Assembly (NCBI GenBank): GCA_001695595.3
Contig: MBPM02000034.1
Location: forward strand, 620,001 to 684,000
Origin: Plasmopara viticola
Lineage: Eukaryota; Oomycota; Peronosporomycetes; Peronosporales; Peronosporaceae
Length of the DNA: 64,000 nt
Direction of reading: 5' to 3'
Shown here: in pieces, positions 1 to 12,379 of the stretch
How the letters are laid out: each line of letters starts with the position of its first letter
Position numbering within the stretch: the first letter of the stretch is position 1
Program-made: the position numbers and the translations under genes
Notes under the pieces: generated by a model
What the model was told of the DNA's origin: nothing
The model's database searches: none
Seen by the model: the letters and a program-made list of their open reading frames with translations, nothing else

Positions 1-923
1 TGCCAATTCGTTACATAAAATTAAGGGATCTGCGGTACTGTTTGCCGAGAAAGGCAAGCGAATTCGAAGCGCAACGAAGTGTACAATCGCTTTTTCAGAG
101 CGCTGAGATGATATGCGACGACAAATACGTCCTTTTTGCCTTTTAAGACGCCACAGATGCAATAGAGATAAAACAAGCTTATAATTACTCTTTTAAAGCG
201 CTGAGACGTTGTACGACGAAAGATGCGTCATTCAATCTATCTAAGCATTTCAGATGACCGAGCGAGGTCAATCAGTTTTTGTGTGATCGCACTGTTTGTT
301 TTGTTTTGAAGGGCTGCGTATGCCTTTGAAGTCACGACCGCACCACAAATCTATTACTCGATGCTCTGTATGGCTACCTGAGTTTTGTGAAGAACCAAAA
401 TCTGTCCGAATCTCAAGATGTCTTCAAGAAGAAATGATTCAGCGATGTTATGATTAATTTAGCGGGTGGAATGGATGTTTCATTGTCGACACGTTTGATC
501 TTTCGACATTGATACACCTATGTCACCCTGAAGGTGTGCAAATAAAAGATCGTACACTACTGAAAAAGCTTTTCTGGTCACTTTATAGTGACATTCTATG
601 CTAGCAAATGGTTGAAAGCTTTTCCAAAGGATCTGGGAAAGCTGGCTAGTCTGCCACTTCACCTTACCATACGGTTGATGCATTTCCTGCATGACAAATA
701 GAGCTAAAAGGGTCAATCTATGCAATCTTAGCGTCATCTTTCCATAAGCTCCGCGAAGTGAGGTTTCATACAGCAATATTTATATGGGTCAATTGAGGGT
801 AAGTTCGTGCTCACGCTCTTTAGCATCGGTGTGCTCGTATGCATCGATCCGTTTTTTATGCATGTTTGCAATAGTAAACGAGTTTCGTGTTTGTAAGTAT
901 TGAGCAAGGCAGTTATGGTGAGC
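1..923. other. Non-coding stretch, nothing recognised
   Basis: No reading frame here resembles a known protein, and I see no repeat structure. Short open frames on either strand lack convincing composition. The stretch is treated as intergenic. Confidence 0.5.
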
Positions 924-996
924 GGTCGTATCGCTCAGTCGGTAGAGCGCAGTGCTAATAACGCTGCGGTCCAGGGTTCGAGCCCCTGTATGACCA
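924..996 (+). tRNA. tRNA-Ile (anticodon AAT)
   Basis: A 73-nt cloverleaf folds completely. The acceptor stem GGTCGTA pairs with TATGACC (one G-U). The D stem is GCTC/GAGC and the anticodon stem CAGTG/CGCTG. The 7-nt loop CTAATAA puts AAT at 957-959, and the T arm is CAGGG-TTCGAGC-CCCTG. Discriminator base is A996. Internal A-box-like (TCGCTCAGTCGG) and B-box (GGTTCGAGCCC) promoter elements are present. No intron. AAT (read as inosine-AU) is the normal major isoleucine anticodon in eukaryotes, which supports a nuclear gene. Confidence 0.95.
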
Positions 997-3900
997 TGAA
1001 TTGGGTCTCAACGGCCGTAATTTACCGTCAAGTTGCTTCTTTACCGTTTCGGCTTATTTTTATTGCGGTGTATAGTGTCATCTACTGCTGAGCACACCCG
1101 AATGTCAGAGTCTTGCTGCAAACAAGAAAATATCAAAAGATGCTCACCTGTCGTATGCCAAAGCAACGAGCTGAACAACAGTGTAGCGAAAGAGGAGGTG
1201 CCGACTCTTTTAAATACACTAGACAAATTTCAAAATCTTGCCACTTGATTCATCAAAATACTGACTCGACCCTTGGCTCCTTGTGCTGACTTGATCGCCC
1301 GTTTTGGAAGGTAAACTCAGCAATCAGACGGTTCGTATGGATTTAAGTGATTGAATGGTTTTAAAGTGTCAGTGTTGAGAACAAAACTTTTGGGAACAAT
1401 TGCAGCGAATATTGCTTCAAGGGAGAAGTTGTATTTCTTCTTGGCGTCGAGGAAGCAAGTCAACCGGTTATCCGTCGCGGTACTGCTAAGCGTTACATTA
1501 TAAGAAAGAAATGACTTGATCTATTACCAAGTGCTGGGAAAGGATGTAGTGCGAATATCTGACAATTGTTTGTGTAAAAATGGTGTAATACCCAATCAAT
1601 GGTGCTGAGTTTGACGATGTGCTCTTAGGCTATGATCGGCTGGCTAGTAGATATAAGAAGCGTTTTGCCGTCTTTGGTCTCTACAACCAACTTTTTTGTG
1701 GCTTCTTGGCGTAATCAAGCATCAAGTCATTGGCACTTAGGCCGACCCCTCTCCGACAACGAGCGCAGGGTAAGCTTGGAGTGTGCCCGATGCATAAGGT
1801 TTCACATCGTGAATGAGCTCGCCGACATTATACAAAATCATCATCGCACTTGCAAATCTGATCCCATAGATGAATCATACAAAGCTATTATTCTTGAATT
1901 GACGACTGCAGATTCCAATTTCTAAAAATAACGATAATATCACACGCATTGTTGCATCTACTAGAACGCAGTTTTGTCTTACCATATTTTCGGAGATTCC
2001 ATCTATGAACGTGATAAAACGGAATCAAACGGACCGAGTAAGAAAAAGAGAAGATTATTGCATATTTAAACTGGGGAGTACTCAAGCTCAGTAAGAATTA
2101 TATTCGTGTAGCAAGATTTCAAATATCTACTTAGGTGACGAAAACAATTTCTCTTTACTACTCGCAATTAGCTCTTAAAAAGCAAACACGACCTCATCTG
2201 ACAACGAGCAGACCGGATAACGTTTCTGCAATTAGACAATCTGCTCTTTGTATATCTGAGTTTCGAGGTAAATCATCAAGGAACGGGTTGAGCATACCAG
2301 AAGAGCAAAGCGCATTCAACGGCGTGTTCTGTTAAAGTTAAAAAATCGTACAACAGTAAAAGGTGACGCAAAAAATTTTCTCGGTGCTATAAGAAAGTGT
2401 CAGGCAAATATGCAAGCGACCTGCTCTTCACAGCATAAAAATGAATCAAGGCTCGGCACTATCCTGATCCTACACACACTTTGGTATGAAACAATTTGCT
2501 AACGGAGTATGTAGTAGTTATGTCAAGTGGAAGAAAAGCCGCATACACGTTCTAAAAATTTAGTGAGAATTGTGTGTCTGGAATTAAAAGACCAATGGAA
2601 CGATCAGTTACCAGGTTTTATGTCTTGTTACTGTTTGGCTTTTGAATATATTTGAAGCAGAGGCAGCGCGTTACCATTTGCAATGCCAATCGAAAAGCCA
2701 AAAAAAGAGCGCGAATGTTTACTCGAGCCCTAAAATCAATGCAACAAATGCAATAGGGACGAGTATGCAAAAAGCTTATACGGATAGGACGTGGAGATAA
2801 GACACTGCCGCTTTATGATGATCGGACACGCTAAGACAGCATGAGGAAGGCCTTGAAGAGTGCCGCGTAGCTTGCCGAGCAATGCTCGTCGCGAGCAGAG
2901 ACCCCGCTGTGCGTCAGGCGTAATACGTTACGTCGGTTGACGAGGTAATTGAAATTGAGAAACTTTGCTCAAATTTCCTTTATTATAAGGTGATTATGTG
3001 GCAAATTTAGGCAATGCAAACCCATGGAAGTGGTCATCACAGAGAAGTAGGAAAAGAAGGCATAGTCAGTCTGGCTGCAAGGTAGAAGTGGAGGTTGTTT
3101 GAGATTCATCTTGGAATTAGGCGGATACCTTGATCCAGTTCAGCAAGAGTGACAAGATAAATACTTTGAAAAGAATAAAAGACGAAGGGATAGAAATGGA
3201 GTAATGCCTAATTTTGATTTCACCAAAGATTGCGTATTTCCTTGCACGCCTTCACTGCGCAAGGTGCTGTGTCACCTCGTCATACAGGGAGCGACTATTT
3301 CCGATATACTTGATTCCTGAAGGATAGACGTATTTACGATCAATTTGATCTCTGAAGGGTAGTAGATTTTCCAAAAAAGGCTGATTTTATTCTTTGGACT
3401 TGTAGTGCAGGCAAGAATGAGACGACACCGCTGCAGATAAGAAGCACTGCAGAATTTACAAAGAGTTGGCCCGTAAACAACTGACCCAGGTGCCCCTCTG
3501 TCCCATCCATCCTAACAGGCCGCAGTATCGGTGGCATAGCCCTAAGGCAGTATATCTACCGGTAAGGTGCCTATAATGCAAAACGCTAGTCTTAATCTTA
3601 GTAATCGAAATTCGGCTGCCATAGATAATTCTAAAGTTTTGTTTGCCGTCGGATAATTGCTTTAATCCTTTTTTCAAGTGTTCTCTACACTTACAATATC
3701 TCTCGAATCGGAGCAAGCGCACTATGGATAATCTTCAATGTCGGTACGACAGCTGGCCAAGTAGCGCAGCCGATCCTTGTGCATACCTTTCGGCCACAGG
3801 AATCTAGAAATTAAACATCAAGCGCACTTTATGTCCCTCCACCTCCATGCTAAATCCGCGTTTAAGTGTTGCCCAATACCGTAAAAAAGACGGTCAAAAG

Positions 3901-4321
3901 CCGGATGCTCTCTATGGGCAGGACATACCAGACCTACTGTCTTCACACATGTATGTATCCGCGACAAGCCGCAAATACTTCTGACCAAATTTTATTCGAT
4001 TTGATGAGAATGAAAAGGCTACTTGCTTATGGATCCGGCCTCATGGCCAGACGGGGAGAGATACTGATCGTGTGTAATTGACGTAGAAAATCCGGATGAT
4101 TGCAGCGAATAAAGAGCTCTTAAAGCTGACACAACGCAACGACCTCTGCTTTTTCTTTCCCTAATCATTAAAGCTATAATTGTTTTCAGAAAGGCGGGAT
4201 AGACAACCCCAAAAATCCTCTTAGATAATACACGAGAGCCAGCGCCGCAAAAACCCGCATCGAAAACCGCTGTCTTCTTCATTTGCCAAAACTTCAGTTC
4301 AGTGACATTGGTCGTGGCAAC
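997..4321. other. Intergenic, no gene recognised
   Basis: About 3.3 kb lies between the tRNA and the PX-domain gene. Several frames of 60-95 codons exist (for example 1632-1925 plus, 3340-3722 minus) but none shows a motif, family resemblance or consistent splice-linked extension. Some may be remnants of old mobile elements; I cannot assign them. Confidence 0.4.
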
Positions 4322-5290
4322 ATGCCAAACAATAAATTGTCCACCTCAGAATTGGGTCGGCGCATGCGCGAGACCCTTACGTCAAAGGCCTCGCAACTCG
4401 TGCCACAGCTCGGGGTACGTCCTTCGAATCACACCAGCGAGACTGAGCAGGTGGCGATGGTTGGTACCGCGATCGAGCGTTCGATGCTGAATATGGGTTC
4501 GATCGCTGTGTACCACGTGAAACCTGTCGTCTCTGCTGGCAACAAACTCGGCAAAAAGACGACGATTTTTGTTGTCCACGTGCAAAATGCCATCAGTGGT
4601 CGCAGCTGGGTGGTCCACCGTCGTTTCTCGGACTTTATGATGTTACGGGGTCTCATAACTGAACATTTTAAGCTCTTTGGCGACGAATTTCCACGAATCG
4701 CCAACTTGGTGGACGAACTCTACTTTCCCAAAATGCACAAATTTCGCCGTAAAATGGGTAAAGTGGTCGACCAACATTGTGACGCATTCCTCGAGTACCT
4801 TTTGGGGTTACACCGTCTCCTGATCAGCCAGAATTACTTGATGCGTCGTGATATAAGTCCCATTGGCTTGTCCATTCTTCGTGGGTTTTTAGGCAGTGCT
4901 ATCGTGCAGGACCCGAGCCACAAGGCCTACAATTTTCACCGGCCCATTCCGCCCATGGAGCTCAACCCAGCGGATCGTACTCCAGTCAATCAGTGTGGCA
5001 ATTTGACGACAGTATTGGAAGACGATGCCGAGTATTTTGTGGAGATTGAAGACGTCGAGCCAGAAGCAGAGTCAGACGTTCTCTCGACTGAGAGTCCAGA
5101 GGGTTCGCTGTCCGATGGGAACGACACTGAGGACGAAATCAAGCGGATCATTGAAATTGTCAACCGCCGACGGTCCCACAAGTACGCGCGTAACCGCCGA
5201 ATGCTGCTATTTCTTCGCAAAGATGGTGTGCCGGAGGCTGCTGCAAAGACGGACGACGATTCTTTGTGTACTCTCCACCCGCGAGAATGA
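4322..5290 (+). CDS. PX-domain (phosphoinositide-binding) protein, 322 aa
   Basis: A single-exon frame from ATG at 4322 to TGA at 5288-5290. The frame is open further upstream, but only from a TTG, so the ATG is chosen. Residues about 59-174 match a PX (Phox homology) domain. The signature RRFSDF sits at residues 100-105 after the 'W-V-V-H' strand, followed by the proline-containing membrane loop and the helical half. PX domains bind phosphoinositides, usually PI3P, and recruit proteins to endosomes. The C-terminal third is acidic and serine-rich, then a basic RRRSHKYARNRR stretch. No BAR, SH3 or kinase domain is visible, so it is a PX-only protein rather than a classical sorting nexin. The exact partner is unknown. 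Confidence 0.85.
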   Translation: MPNNKLSTSELGRRMRETLTSKASQLVPQLGVRPSNHTSETEQVAMVGTAIERSMLNMGSIAVYHVKPVVSAGNKLGKKTTIFVVHVQNAISGRSWVVHRRFSDFMMLRGLITEHFKLFGDEFPRIANLVDELYFPKMHKFRRKMGKVVDQHCDAFLEYLLGLHRLLISQNYLMRRDISPIGLSILRGFLGSAIVQDPSHKAYNFHRPIPPMELNPADRTPVNQCGNLTTVLEDDAEYFVEIEDVEPEAESDVLSTESPEGSLSDGNDTEDEIKRIIEIVNRRRSHKYARNRRMLLFLRKDGVPEAAAKTDDDSLCTLHPRE

Positions 5291-7330
5291 TTCGATGCAA
5301 ATGCCAGGACTATTGCATCAGTTTAAGGGAGATAGATGTCTTCTCGTCTTTTGCTGCACGGCCAGACAGCAACGGAACTGTACTGCAAATTTAAATGCAG
5401 TGGCTGGTAGCACGACTTAAGAGCTTAAAGAGCCATGCATCGCATGAGAGTATGAGCACAGCTTCCTATAGAAGCATTATTTAACTAAAAATATGAATTT
5501 TGTGCTACATTTCTATCAGGCTTGTACTGTCATCTAGTATTACTATAGCTACAAATTATAGTAAATGTCGCGATAAAAATCATATTTGTAGCCGATCTGC
5601 TGCTACTATCAGGAGTAGTATTTATAATTATACGGAAGGCGCACAAAGACAGCGTAGCGGGCTGCGTGAGCAAGTATTGCTATAAAGAATCTGTGGTCAA
5701 ACTGGTCATCACGTGCGTCGCAACACATTCAACAAGTTTTAAATGGCAACTTTTTACAAGCCAACATGTTGTCTAAGGCATATAGTTGCTAAGACTTTTG
5801 CAGCGATATGCATGTACCGTATCCATCAATATTGCTTGCTCAGTAGCTTATCAAAGACATCTGCATGAAGTTACGCCAACATCGACGCTTGTGTCGCATA
5901 ACGTATTACTCATCTCGCTATTATTGATCCAGGGATGCACATCGAAAGTCCCACAACGCCTGTATGTCTGCTATAAAGTCATTCCCAAATACTAATTTAC
6001 TGCATAGTCATAGTAAATACAAACTGGCTAATATGGAACAAGAAAACGGGCATCCCGTTACGTAATAGCTCGAGAGTAAAGTTCAAATTCAAAGATACTG
6101 GCAAAAAGCACAAGTGGTCATTTTACGATGGTATGGCGCTTCAAGCGTGCGCATTGCTAACGTCACGTATGCTTCAATGTAATGTGAATAGATTTGCCTA
6201 CAACAAGGTGTTTTGCGAGCTAATGGCAGATTACGCGAGCACGCCATTCATAGATTTGACGCATGATTCGTGTTTTGTGGTCCAGAGCTACTTCTTGAAC
6301 CATAACACACTTGCTGCGATCGTCAGTGCCGAGGTGGCTTTTTTGAGCATAACTCTAAAGAATTTATTGGTTTGAGTGAAGGAAAAAACTTGATCTTTGT
6401 TTAGATGTCAAACACTAATTAATACCTTTTTTATACAATTGATAGGCTGAACACGCATGCCCTACTGAATAGACAATATAGGTAGTATAATATTGTTACA
6501 AAATTCAAGAGGCTACTCATAAACTTCGAGCACGCAAAATTTATTTTAAACATTTACGGCATATTGTGGCTAATTAATTTACATCGTTCTCTCAATTAAT
6601 CACTTTAATTGACATCGACGTCCGCGAAATCTTGGCAATGATAACTTATGTTAAAGGTCAAATTTTATTTTCTCATGAGGAAGCCAACAAAAACAATGAA
6701 AATTTCTCATATATATTGCGAGTGCTGACTGACTACTGCTCTTGAATATGTAGGCAATCATGTGTCGTAGTGCGGGGCTTGCTCTTGTTGGGCCTCAATG
6801 ACCACACATGCCATCGTCTACCTCATGCATTTGTTAAGTTCGCGTCGTACGAAGTTCATGTACTCGTTAAAAGCACAAACGAGACAATTCTTTCGCGCGT
6901 TCGTCCTCAAATCTTAAAAATTTATTGTCACCTTATCAAGCGCAGGCTTCACTGGCTCGCGTCACGACTGCTGTGAACAATTAAAGAAACAGTAAGAATC
7001 AATAATGCTGCCGTTTAATTTAATACATCGGTAGTTAGTAAAACTAAATTGTCCTCACATTTTGGCAACAACTGATAACTATTACACGGAGTAGATATTA
7101 TTGTCACAGAATTTCAATTTTGATAGCACAAACACCTCAACACTGATGCCATAAACGCAGCCGAGTAAAGTATTGTTTTCCAGTAAATGCTTAAAGGGAG
7201 TTGGACTTAATTCTTGATAGCATCACAACGATTATTTGAAAATAACGACAGTATCTCTTTTCAGGGCAATGTTCAGTTGGTTGTAATCATAATCTGCAAC
7301 CTAGACTCCAAATATATCGCATCTTCGTGA
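5291..7330. other. AT-rich intergenic stretch
   Basis: Two kilobases between the PX gene and the gypsy element. I see no recognisable gene. Frames at 6133-6375 and 6770-6976 are short and without family resemblance. Confidence 0.45.
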
Positions 7331-7335
7331 GCGTG

Positions 7336-7539
7336 TGTGGACAGATGTAGGCAGATACCAGTATTCCAGACATGGCTACCTTGGACCGCCAGCCTCGGTC
7401 TACGCGAACCGGTCTACGCGAACCGACTGGTGGCAGAAGTCGCAGTGAACCGCCCCTTCCTAATAATCGCTCCGGAGAAATAGGCATAAGGAACGGTAAT
7501 ACACTACTGCATTTGCATTGAACAGCACAAGAGACTATA
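7336..7539 (+). repeat. 5' LTR of the gypsy element
   Basis: It aligns end to end without gaps to 12176-12379. Both LTRs carry a tandem 14-bp repeat (GGTCTACGCGAACC twice). A primer-binding site should start just after 7539; the sequence there does not match a tRNA 3' end that I recognise. Confidence 0.93.
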
Positions 7540-7590
7540 AAGTACACTTTAGTTGCGCGCAGTTCGCAGAAGCGTAGCCACGCATTCAAG

Positions 7591-8554
7591 ATGTCACGGA
7601 TTCGACTAGAGACGGAAGAAGACGTGGACATGTCGGTCCCGCAGCCAGTATACGAATATATTGCGCCGCCCAAGATGAAGGAATGGGACCAAGCCGCATT
7701 GGTACAGTGGCATAGGGAGCGCTGGCAATATGAGAAGCGTGTGAAGGCACGCTGCAGGTGGACAATGAGCCATTCGATAATGTGATGGCGGGTATCCGCA
7801 GCACGTTTGATCCAAACCTGTTAAACTTTCTATCCCAATATGAGTTCGGGAAAGACAAGCAAGACATCTCAGATGAGGAGATCATGGAGAAGGTCAAGGA
7901 GAGGTGTGAAATGATGAACGAAGCGTACATTAGCGCTCCGTCGGTACTGTTCAGCAAGCAACTGAAAATGGATTTGTCAATTGAGGATGTGCCGAGTCGT
8001 GTTGCCAAGTACTACATGTTGTTCGAGAGAATTATTGAGGACAACGGGTTCCAGGAGAATCTTGGTCGGGGGCGGCCAGGTGATACAGGTTTTTTGACCG
8101 AATGAAGGAGCGAAACAAAATCCTTGTTGACAATCTCATGCCACCCATGCTGAAGGAAGAGATTCAGGGAATGTTGAAGCAGCTTAAATACAAAAGCATC
8201 AGGACTAGTGACCAGCTCTTGTACCACTAGATTCTTGATCGTGCCAAACTGCAGCAGTTGTTCTTCAACAGATTTCGAGGACAAGAATTGTCCAGCAGGA
8301 CCAGTATTACTGGTTCTAAAAGGTCCGTGAAAACATTACCCAACAGAGGGGGTTCTCGAGTTGCACAAGTTCAGCGAGAATCGAGCACTGCGACTCTACC
8401 GGCAGCACGAGGAGCTGCTCCGAGTGATCGTGACATTAGTGCACGCAGACGTGAGGTGGGACATAGCTCTGCACATGGTTGTCTCCACTGCAAAGGTGAT
8501 CATTGGATTCGTGACTGCCCGGTAGTCACACCGGAAGAGAGAGAAGCAGCTTAG
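7591..8554 (+). pseudogene. gag of the gypsy element (broken)
   Basis: The frame starts at ATG 7591, about 50 bp after the LTR, and encodes a capsid-like protein. It shifts frame near 7750-7790 and again near 8080-8090, and is stopped by TAG at 8228-8230 and at 8552-8554. A nucleocapsid zinc knuckle lies at 8480-8518, spaced C-X2-C-X3-H-X4-C, one residue shorter than the usual X4 spacing. Both stops read as CAG-to-TAG changes in context. Confidence 0.85.
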
Positions 8555-8584
8555 AAAGCTCAACGAGAGAAGCGTACACGGCAT

Positions 8585-8980
8585 GTGAAGCGTGCTGCTG
8601 TGAATGAGAACGCTAAATTGGAGGCTAATGAAGCCTCAGAGGAGACCCAGGGGTTCCCGCTGAAGCGAGCCCAGGAGGTTTCGCCTAATCACGAATACTC
8701 AGCACTGATCAACGGCGTGTTGGAGGTGTCCATGTGCCCCGACACAGGAGCTGACAGCAGTGTTATCCCCGCGCACCTTGTCGAAAGAGTGCAGGAGCGG
8801 TGCAAGGCGGTGATGACCAAATCACTTGACAAGCCTGTATCGATCAGAGTGGCAGGAGGCCACTAGCTGGTGTGTACCAAGACGGTACAAGTGGACTTGC
8901 AAATAAGAACGTCCGCAGGACCTGTGAATGTGCACAAGGTGAAGTGCTGAAGACGACGAGGACCAGCTGCTGCTTGGGAA
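8585..8980 (+). pseudogene. Aspartic protease region of the gypsy element (broken)
   Basis: The DTGADSS active-site motif of a retropepsin is encoded from 8741. The frame ends at TAG 8864-8866 inside a GGH-stop-LVC context where glutamine would be expected. After that stop the protease tail can be followed to about 8945, where a frameshift leads into the linker to reverse transcriptase. Confidence 0.85.
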
Positions 8981-8984
8981 TGAC

Positions 8985-10489
8985 GTGATGAAGACGATGG
9001 GTATTGACATGAAACTGGCTTTCGAGCAACTGGCCGATACAAGCATCGAGTTGAATCGGGATGATCTACCAAGAGAGCCTGAGTTGGGTGAAGTCCCAGA
9101 CGAGGAGGTGGAGGCTGAAGTATCCCGCATGTGCGATGACGTCCGACTGAAAGAAGAGAACTCAGCGAAGTTTAGAGATTCCCTTATAGCAGTACACCAG
9201 CAGTTCAAAGAGTTATGGAGAACACGAGTGGGACCAGATGAACCTGCACTGGTGGAACCGCTACAGGTGACTCTCACTGAAGGCGCAAAGCCAGTGCGCT
9301 GCAAGCCGCACCGCTATCCGCCTGCGCAGATGGCGTTTTTGGAGGAGCATGTGGGTCAGCTGCTCAAGTACGGGTTTGTAAAAAAACAATCAAAGTCACT
9401 GGGCCTCGAACACGGTACCGGTCCGAAAGCATGATAACAAGGACCAGCTCAGGGTCACCAACAACTACATTGAGGTGAACAAGCTTACAATCCCCATTGC
9501 AGGGACGATGCCGCATTTTTCAACGGTATTACAATTTGTGGCGGGCGCAAAATATTTTGCGAAATTCGATATGTTCAAGGGTTTTTGGCAGATGGAATTG
9601 GCCCCTGGATCCCAAGAGTTTTTCTCTTTTATGACACGTGATGGTGTCTACACGCCGCTTCGAGTCCTTCAAGGAGCAACCGATTCCGCGTTGCACTTCC
9701 AGGATTAGATGCAGACTGTGTACAAGGTACTGCTATACAAAGGGGCTCTAGTATGGATCGACGACGTAATTGTGTACGGGGCTACGGAAGAGGCGTTCCT
9801 AGCCAATCTAACTGAGTTCTATGAGATCACGGTGAAACACCGCCTGAAGCTCAACGCGACCAAGAGTGTCCTTTTGTGCTTTGAAGTGAAGTGGTGTGGA
9901 CGGATCCTTGATGGGGGAGGCGTTCGTCATGACCTTGAGCGCCTTTCGGCACTGACCGCACTTCCGCTACCAAAGACAGCGGCAGATCTGCTGCGCCTGC
10001 AATTGAATCCGCGAGAGTATTATTGATTACGCTCGAGTGACAGAGATACTCCAAGCCAAGTTGAACCAAGCCCTGGCCAGCCGCAGCCGCATCTGACTCA
10101 GAGCGGTTGGCGTATACCAGCACACTCAATACTATTGCTCTATCGGCACAATAGTACTTCCCGGAAGAGACGGCTATGGTATGTTTGTTTACCGATGCGT
10201 CGGATTACGGCTGGGCAATCATCGTCACTCAAGTGCGCCACTGGAAAGACGAGTGTCACACGACTGACCAAGATCACGAGCTCTTAGTATGCCAAGGGGT
10301 ATATTTCGCGGTGCGCAACTCCATTGGTCAGTGGTGGAGAAAGAGGCGTACCCGATAGTTCGCGCATGCGTCACGCTTGACTACGTTTTGGAGAGAGAAG
10401 GGGGGTTCAGAGTGTATTGCGACCACTCGAACCTCGTGCAAATCTTCTGTCCGAAAGAGGATGTGAAAAAACACACAAGAGGCAAATAA
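8985..10489 (+). pseudogene. Reverse transcriptase and RNase H of the gypsy element (broken)
   Basis: Reverse transcriptase palm motifs are clear: a PHRYPPAQ entry motif near 9310, the FAKFDMFKGFWQ block near 9560, and the catalytic WIDDVIVYG box at 9754-9780 (WIDD in place of Y/FxDD). TAG at 9706-9708 interrupts it and frameshifts lie near 9425 and 10005. RNase H follows with the FTDASDYGW motif near 10190, the EKEAYPIV segment near 10340 and the CDHSNL segment near 10420, with further frameshifts between them. Confidence 0.9.
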
Positions 10490-10720
10490 CTCCGTTGGGC
10501 ACTAAGGATTTCGAGCCTAAGGTACTCCATCGAGCACATTGAGGGAGCCAAGAATCTGTGGGCAGACATTGTGTCGAGGTGAAAGGCACCCACCGAGTCA
10601 AACAATACGGCAGAAGTGCGCGTTCGTGTCGCGCAAGTTGTGAATGTCACAGTGCTATCCCGGTTGCGACCGCTACAGGACGACAAATTTGTTTAGCCTG
10701 ATAAACAACAGATTCAACTT

Positions 10721-12157
10721 GTGCAGACTGCGGAAAATCATCCAGTCAAAAATGTGGAACTTGTGGAAAGCGGCCTTAATATGAGGGGTGGCAAGATATG
10801 GATCCCAGGCAGTGCGATGAACCTTTTGATGCGCACACTAATTGTGACTCATTGTGGTCCTCGCGCGCACAGAGGTGCAGACGCGATGTACGCGATCGTG
10901 GATGCAGAGGATGCTGTGGATGGCTTGCGCGCGCATGTGGACAAGTTTGTCAGTGGATGCTTGCTCTGCAAGCATGTCAAAGGAGGCATGCTTGAAACGT
11001 GACCCATACTGCAACTGAGAGGAATGAGTTGCTGTATATGGATTTCCTATACATGGGGGAGAGTTACAGTAAGGCTAAGTATATACTGGTGCTTAAAGAT
11101 GACCTCTCCCACAATTGTGAACTCGTGTGCTGTGAAAGAGCGAATGGACTGCTGGCAGCGACGGCCGTACTTGATTGGTACAAGCGGTTTGGACTACCGA
11201 AGACATGGATGTCCGACAATGGATCTCTCTTCCGAAACTCCCTGATGGAAGATCTACGCAGTCGGCTAGGTGCTACACAGCGCTTCGTACCGGTGTACAC
11301 ATCATGACTGAATGGAACGGTCGAGAGTCAACCTAGATATTGTTCAGGTTGTAAGAGTACTATTACTCGAGTACCAGCTTGATACCCGCAACTGGGAGTA
11401 TTTGCTTCCAGTCATCCAAGCGAATTTGAACCAAACCCCCGTGAAATCATTGGCGGGGAAAGCGCCAGTCGAGGTATCCACTGGGTTGGAGCGAGAGCCG
11501 GTGGTTGGAGTCATTGTGATGCAAAGTGGAAGAAAGGACCCAGCCAGAATGGCGATACAGGATGTGAAGAAATATGCATCAGATCTGGATTTGCTACGAC
11601 AGAACTTGATGGCGCTACACCAAGATGTGACTGATGAGAAAGAGAGACGTCGACTGATTCAAAGCGCATCAAAGAAGGGCCAGATGTGTACGTTCACTGT
11701 GGGAGATTTCGTGCTATGGTCACGAGCGGAATCGAGAATGCAAGGCGGGAAGCTTATGGTTCGATGGGTTGGACCATTTCAGATTGTCAAAGAACAACCG
11801 ACAAGTTTTCTGATCAAGCACCTACTTACTGAGGAAACATTTGATGTCCATGCGATTCGACTGAAACACTATGCCGATGATATGTTACAAGTGACTGAAG
11901 AACTCAAGCACCATGTGTCTCTCCAAGGTATAAACTTGGGTGTTCGAGCCGTCAAAGGGGGGCGGTACAATCGTTCGGCTAAAGAATGGGAGCTTTTGGT
12001 GGGATGGATTGGGCTCGAAGGATCAGAAGATTCATATGAGACAATGGGAGGCATCGTGGATGCTGCTCCAGAAGTGGTGGAGACGTTCATGGGAACGTGT
12101 GAGGATATGCGACTAACCCGATACTATAATGGGAAGTATAGGAGTGAAGACGCGTAG
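10721..12157 (+). pseudogene. Integrase with C-terminal chromodomain (broken)
   Basis: A zinc-binding region (H...H...C-LL-C) lies at about 10850-10975. The catalytic core gives the first Asp in LLYMDF (near 11040) and the second in MSDNGS (near 11212). TGA at 11304-11306 sits just before the LNGTVE block that should carry the third acidic residue, and a one-base shift follows. The 11312-12157 frame carries the integrase C-terminus and then a chromodomain-like segment (LLVGWIGLEGSEDSYE) near 11994-12041. Chromodomains steer chromovirus insertion to particular chromatin. Confidence 0.88.
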
Positions 12158-12166
12158 CCAAGTCTT

Positions 12167-12175
12167 GGGGGGAAG
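12167..12175 (+). other. Polypurine tract of the gypsy element
   Basis: GGGGGGAAG lies directly before the TG of the 3' LTR. This is the expected site of plus-strand priming. Confidence 0.8.
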
Positions 12176-12379
12176 TGTGGACAGATGTAGGCAGATACCA
12201 GCATTCCAGGCATGGCTACCTTGGACCGCCAGCCTCGGTCTACGCGAACCGGTCTACGCGAACCGACTGGTGGCAGGAGTCGCAGTGAACCACCCCTTCC
12301 TAATAGTCGCTCTGGAGAAATAGGCATAAGGAACGGTAATACACTACTGCATTTGCATTGAACAGCACAAGAGACTACA
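12176..12379 (+). repeat. 3' LTR of the gypsy element
   Basis: It begins TGTGG and ends CTACA, giving canonical TG...CA ends. It differs from the 5' LTR at seven positions. The GCGTG target duplication follows immediately. Confidence 0.93.

Larger units (their letters stand above)
7336..12379 (+). mobile_element. Ty3/gypsy chromovirus-type LTR retrotransposon, full length but inactive
   Basis: The element has two 204-bp LTRs (7336-7539 and 12176-12379) with TG...CA ends, although the 5' copy ends TATA by a C-to-T change. A 5-bp target-site duplication GCGTG flanks it at 7331-7335 and 12380-12384. A polypurine tract directly precedes the 3' LTR. Domains run in order gag, zinc knuckle, aspartic protease, reverse transcriptase, RNase H, integrase, chromodomain, which is the Metaviridae (Ty3/gypsy) chromovirus order. 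The coding part is broken by several frameshifts and in-frame stops, so it cannot mobilise itself. The LTRs differ at seven of 204 positions, all transitions, which implies a relatively recent insertion. Confidence 0.95.
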
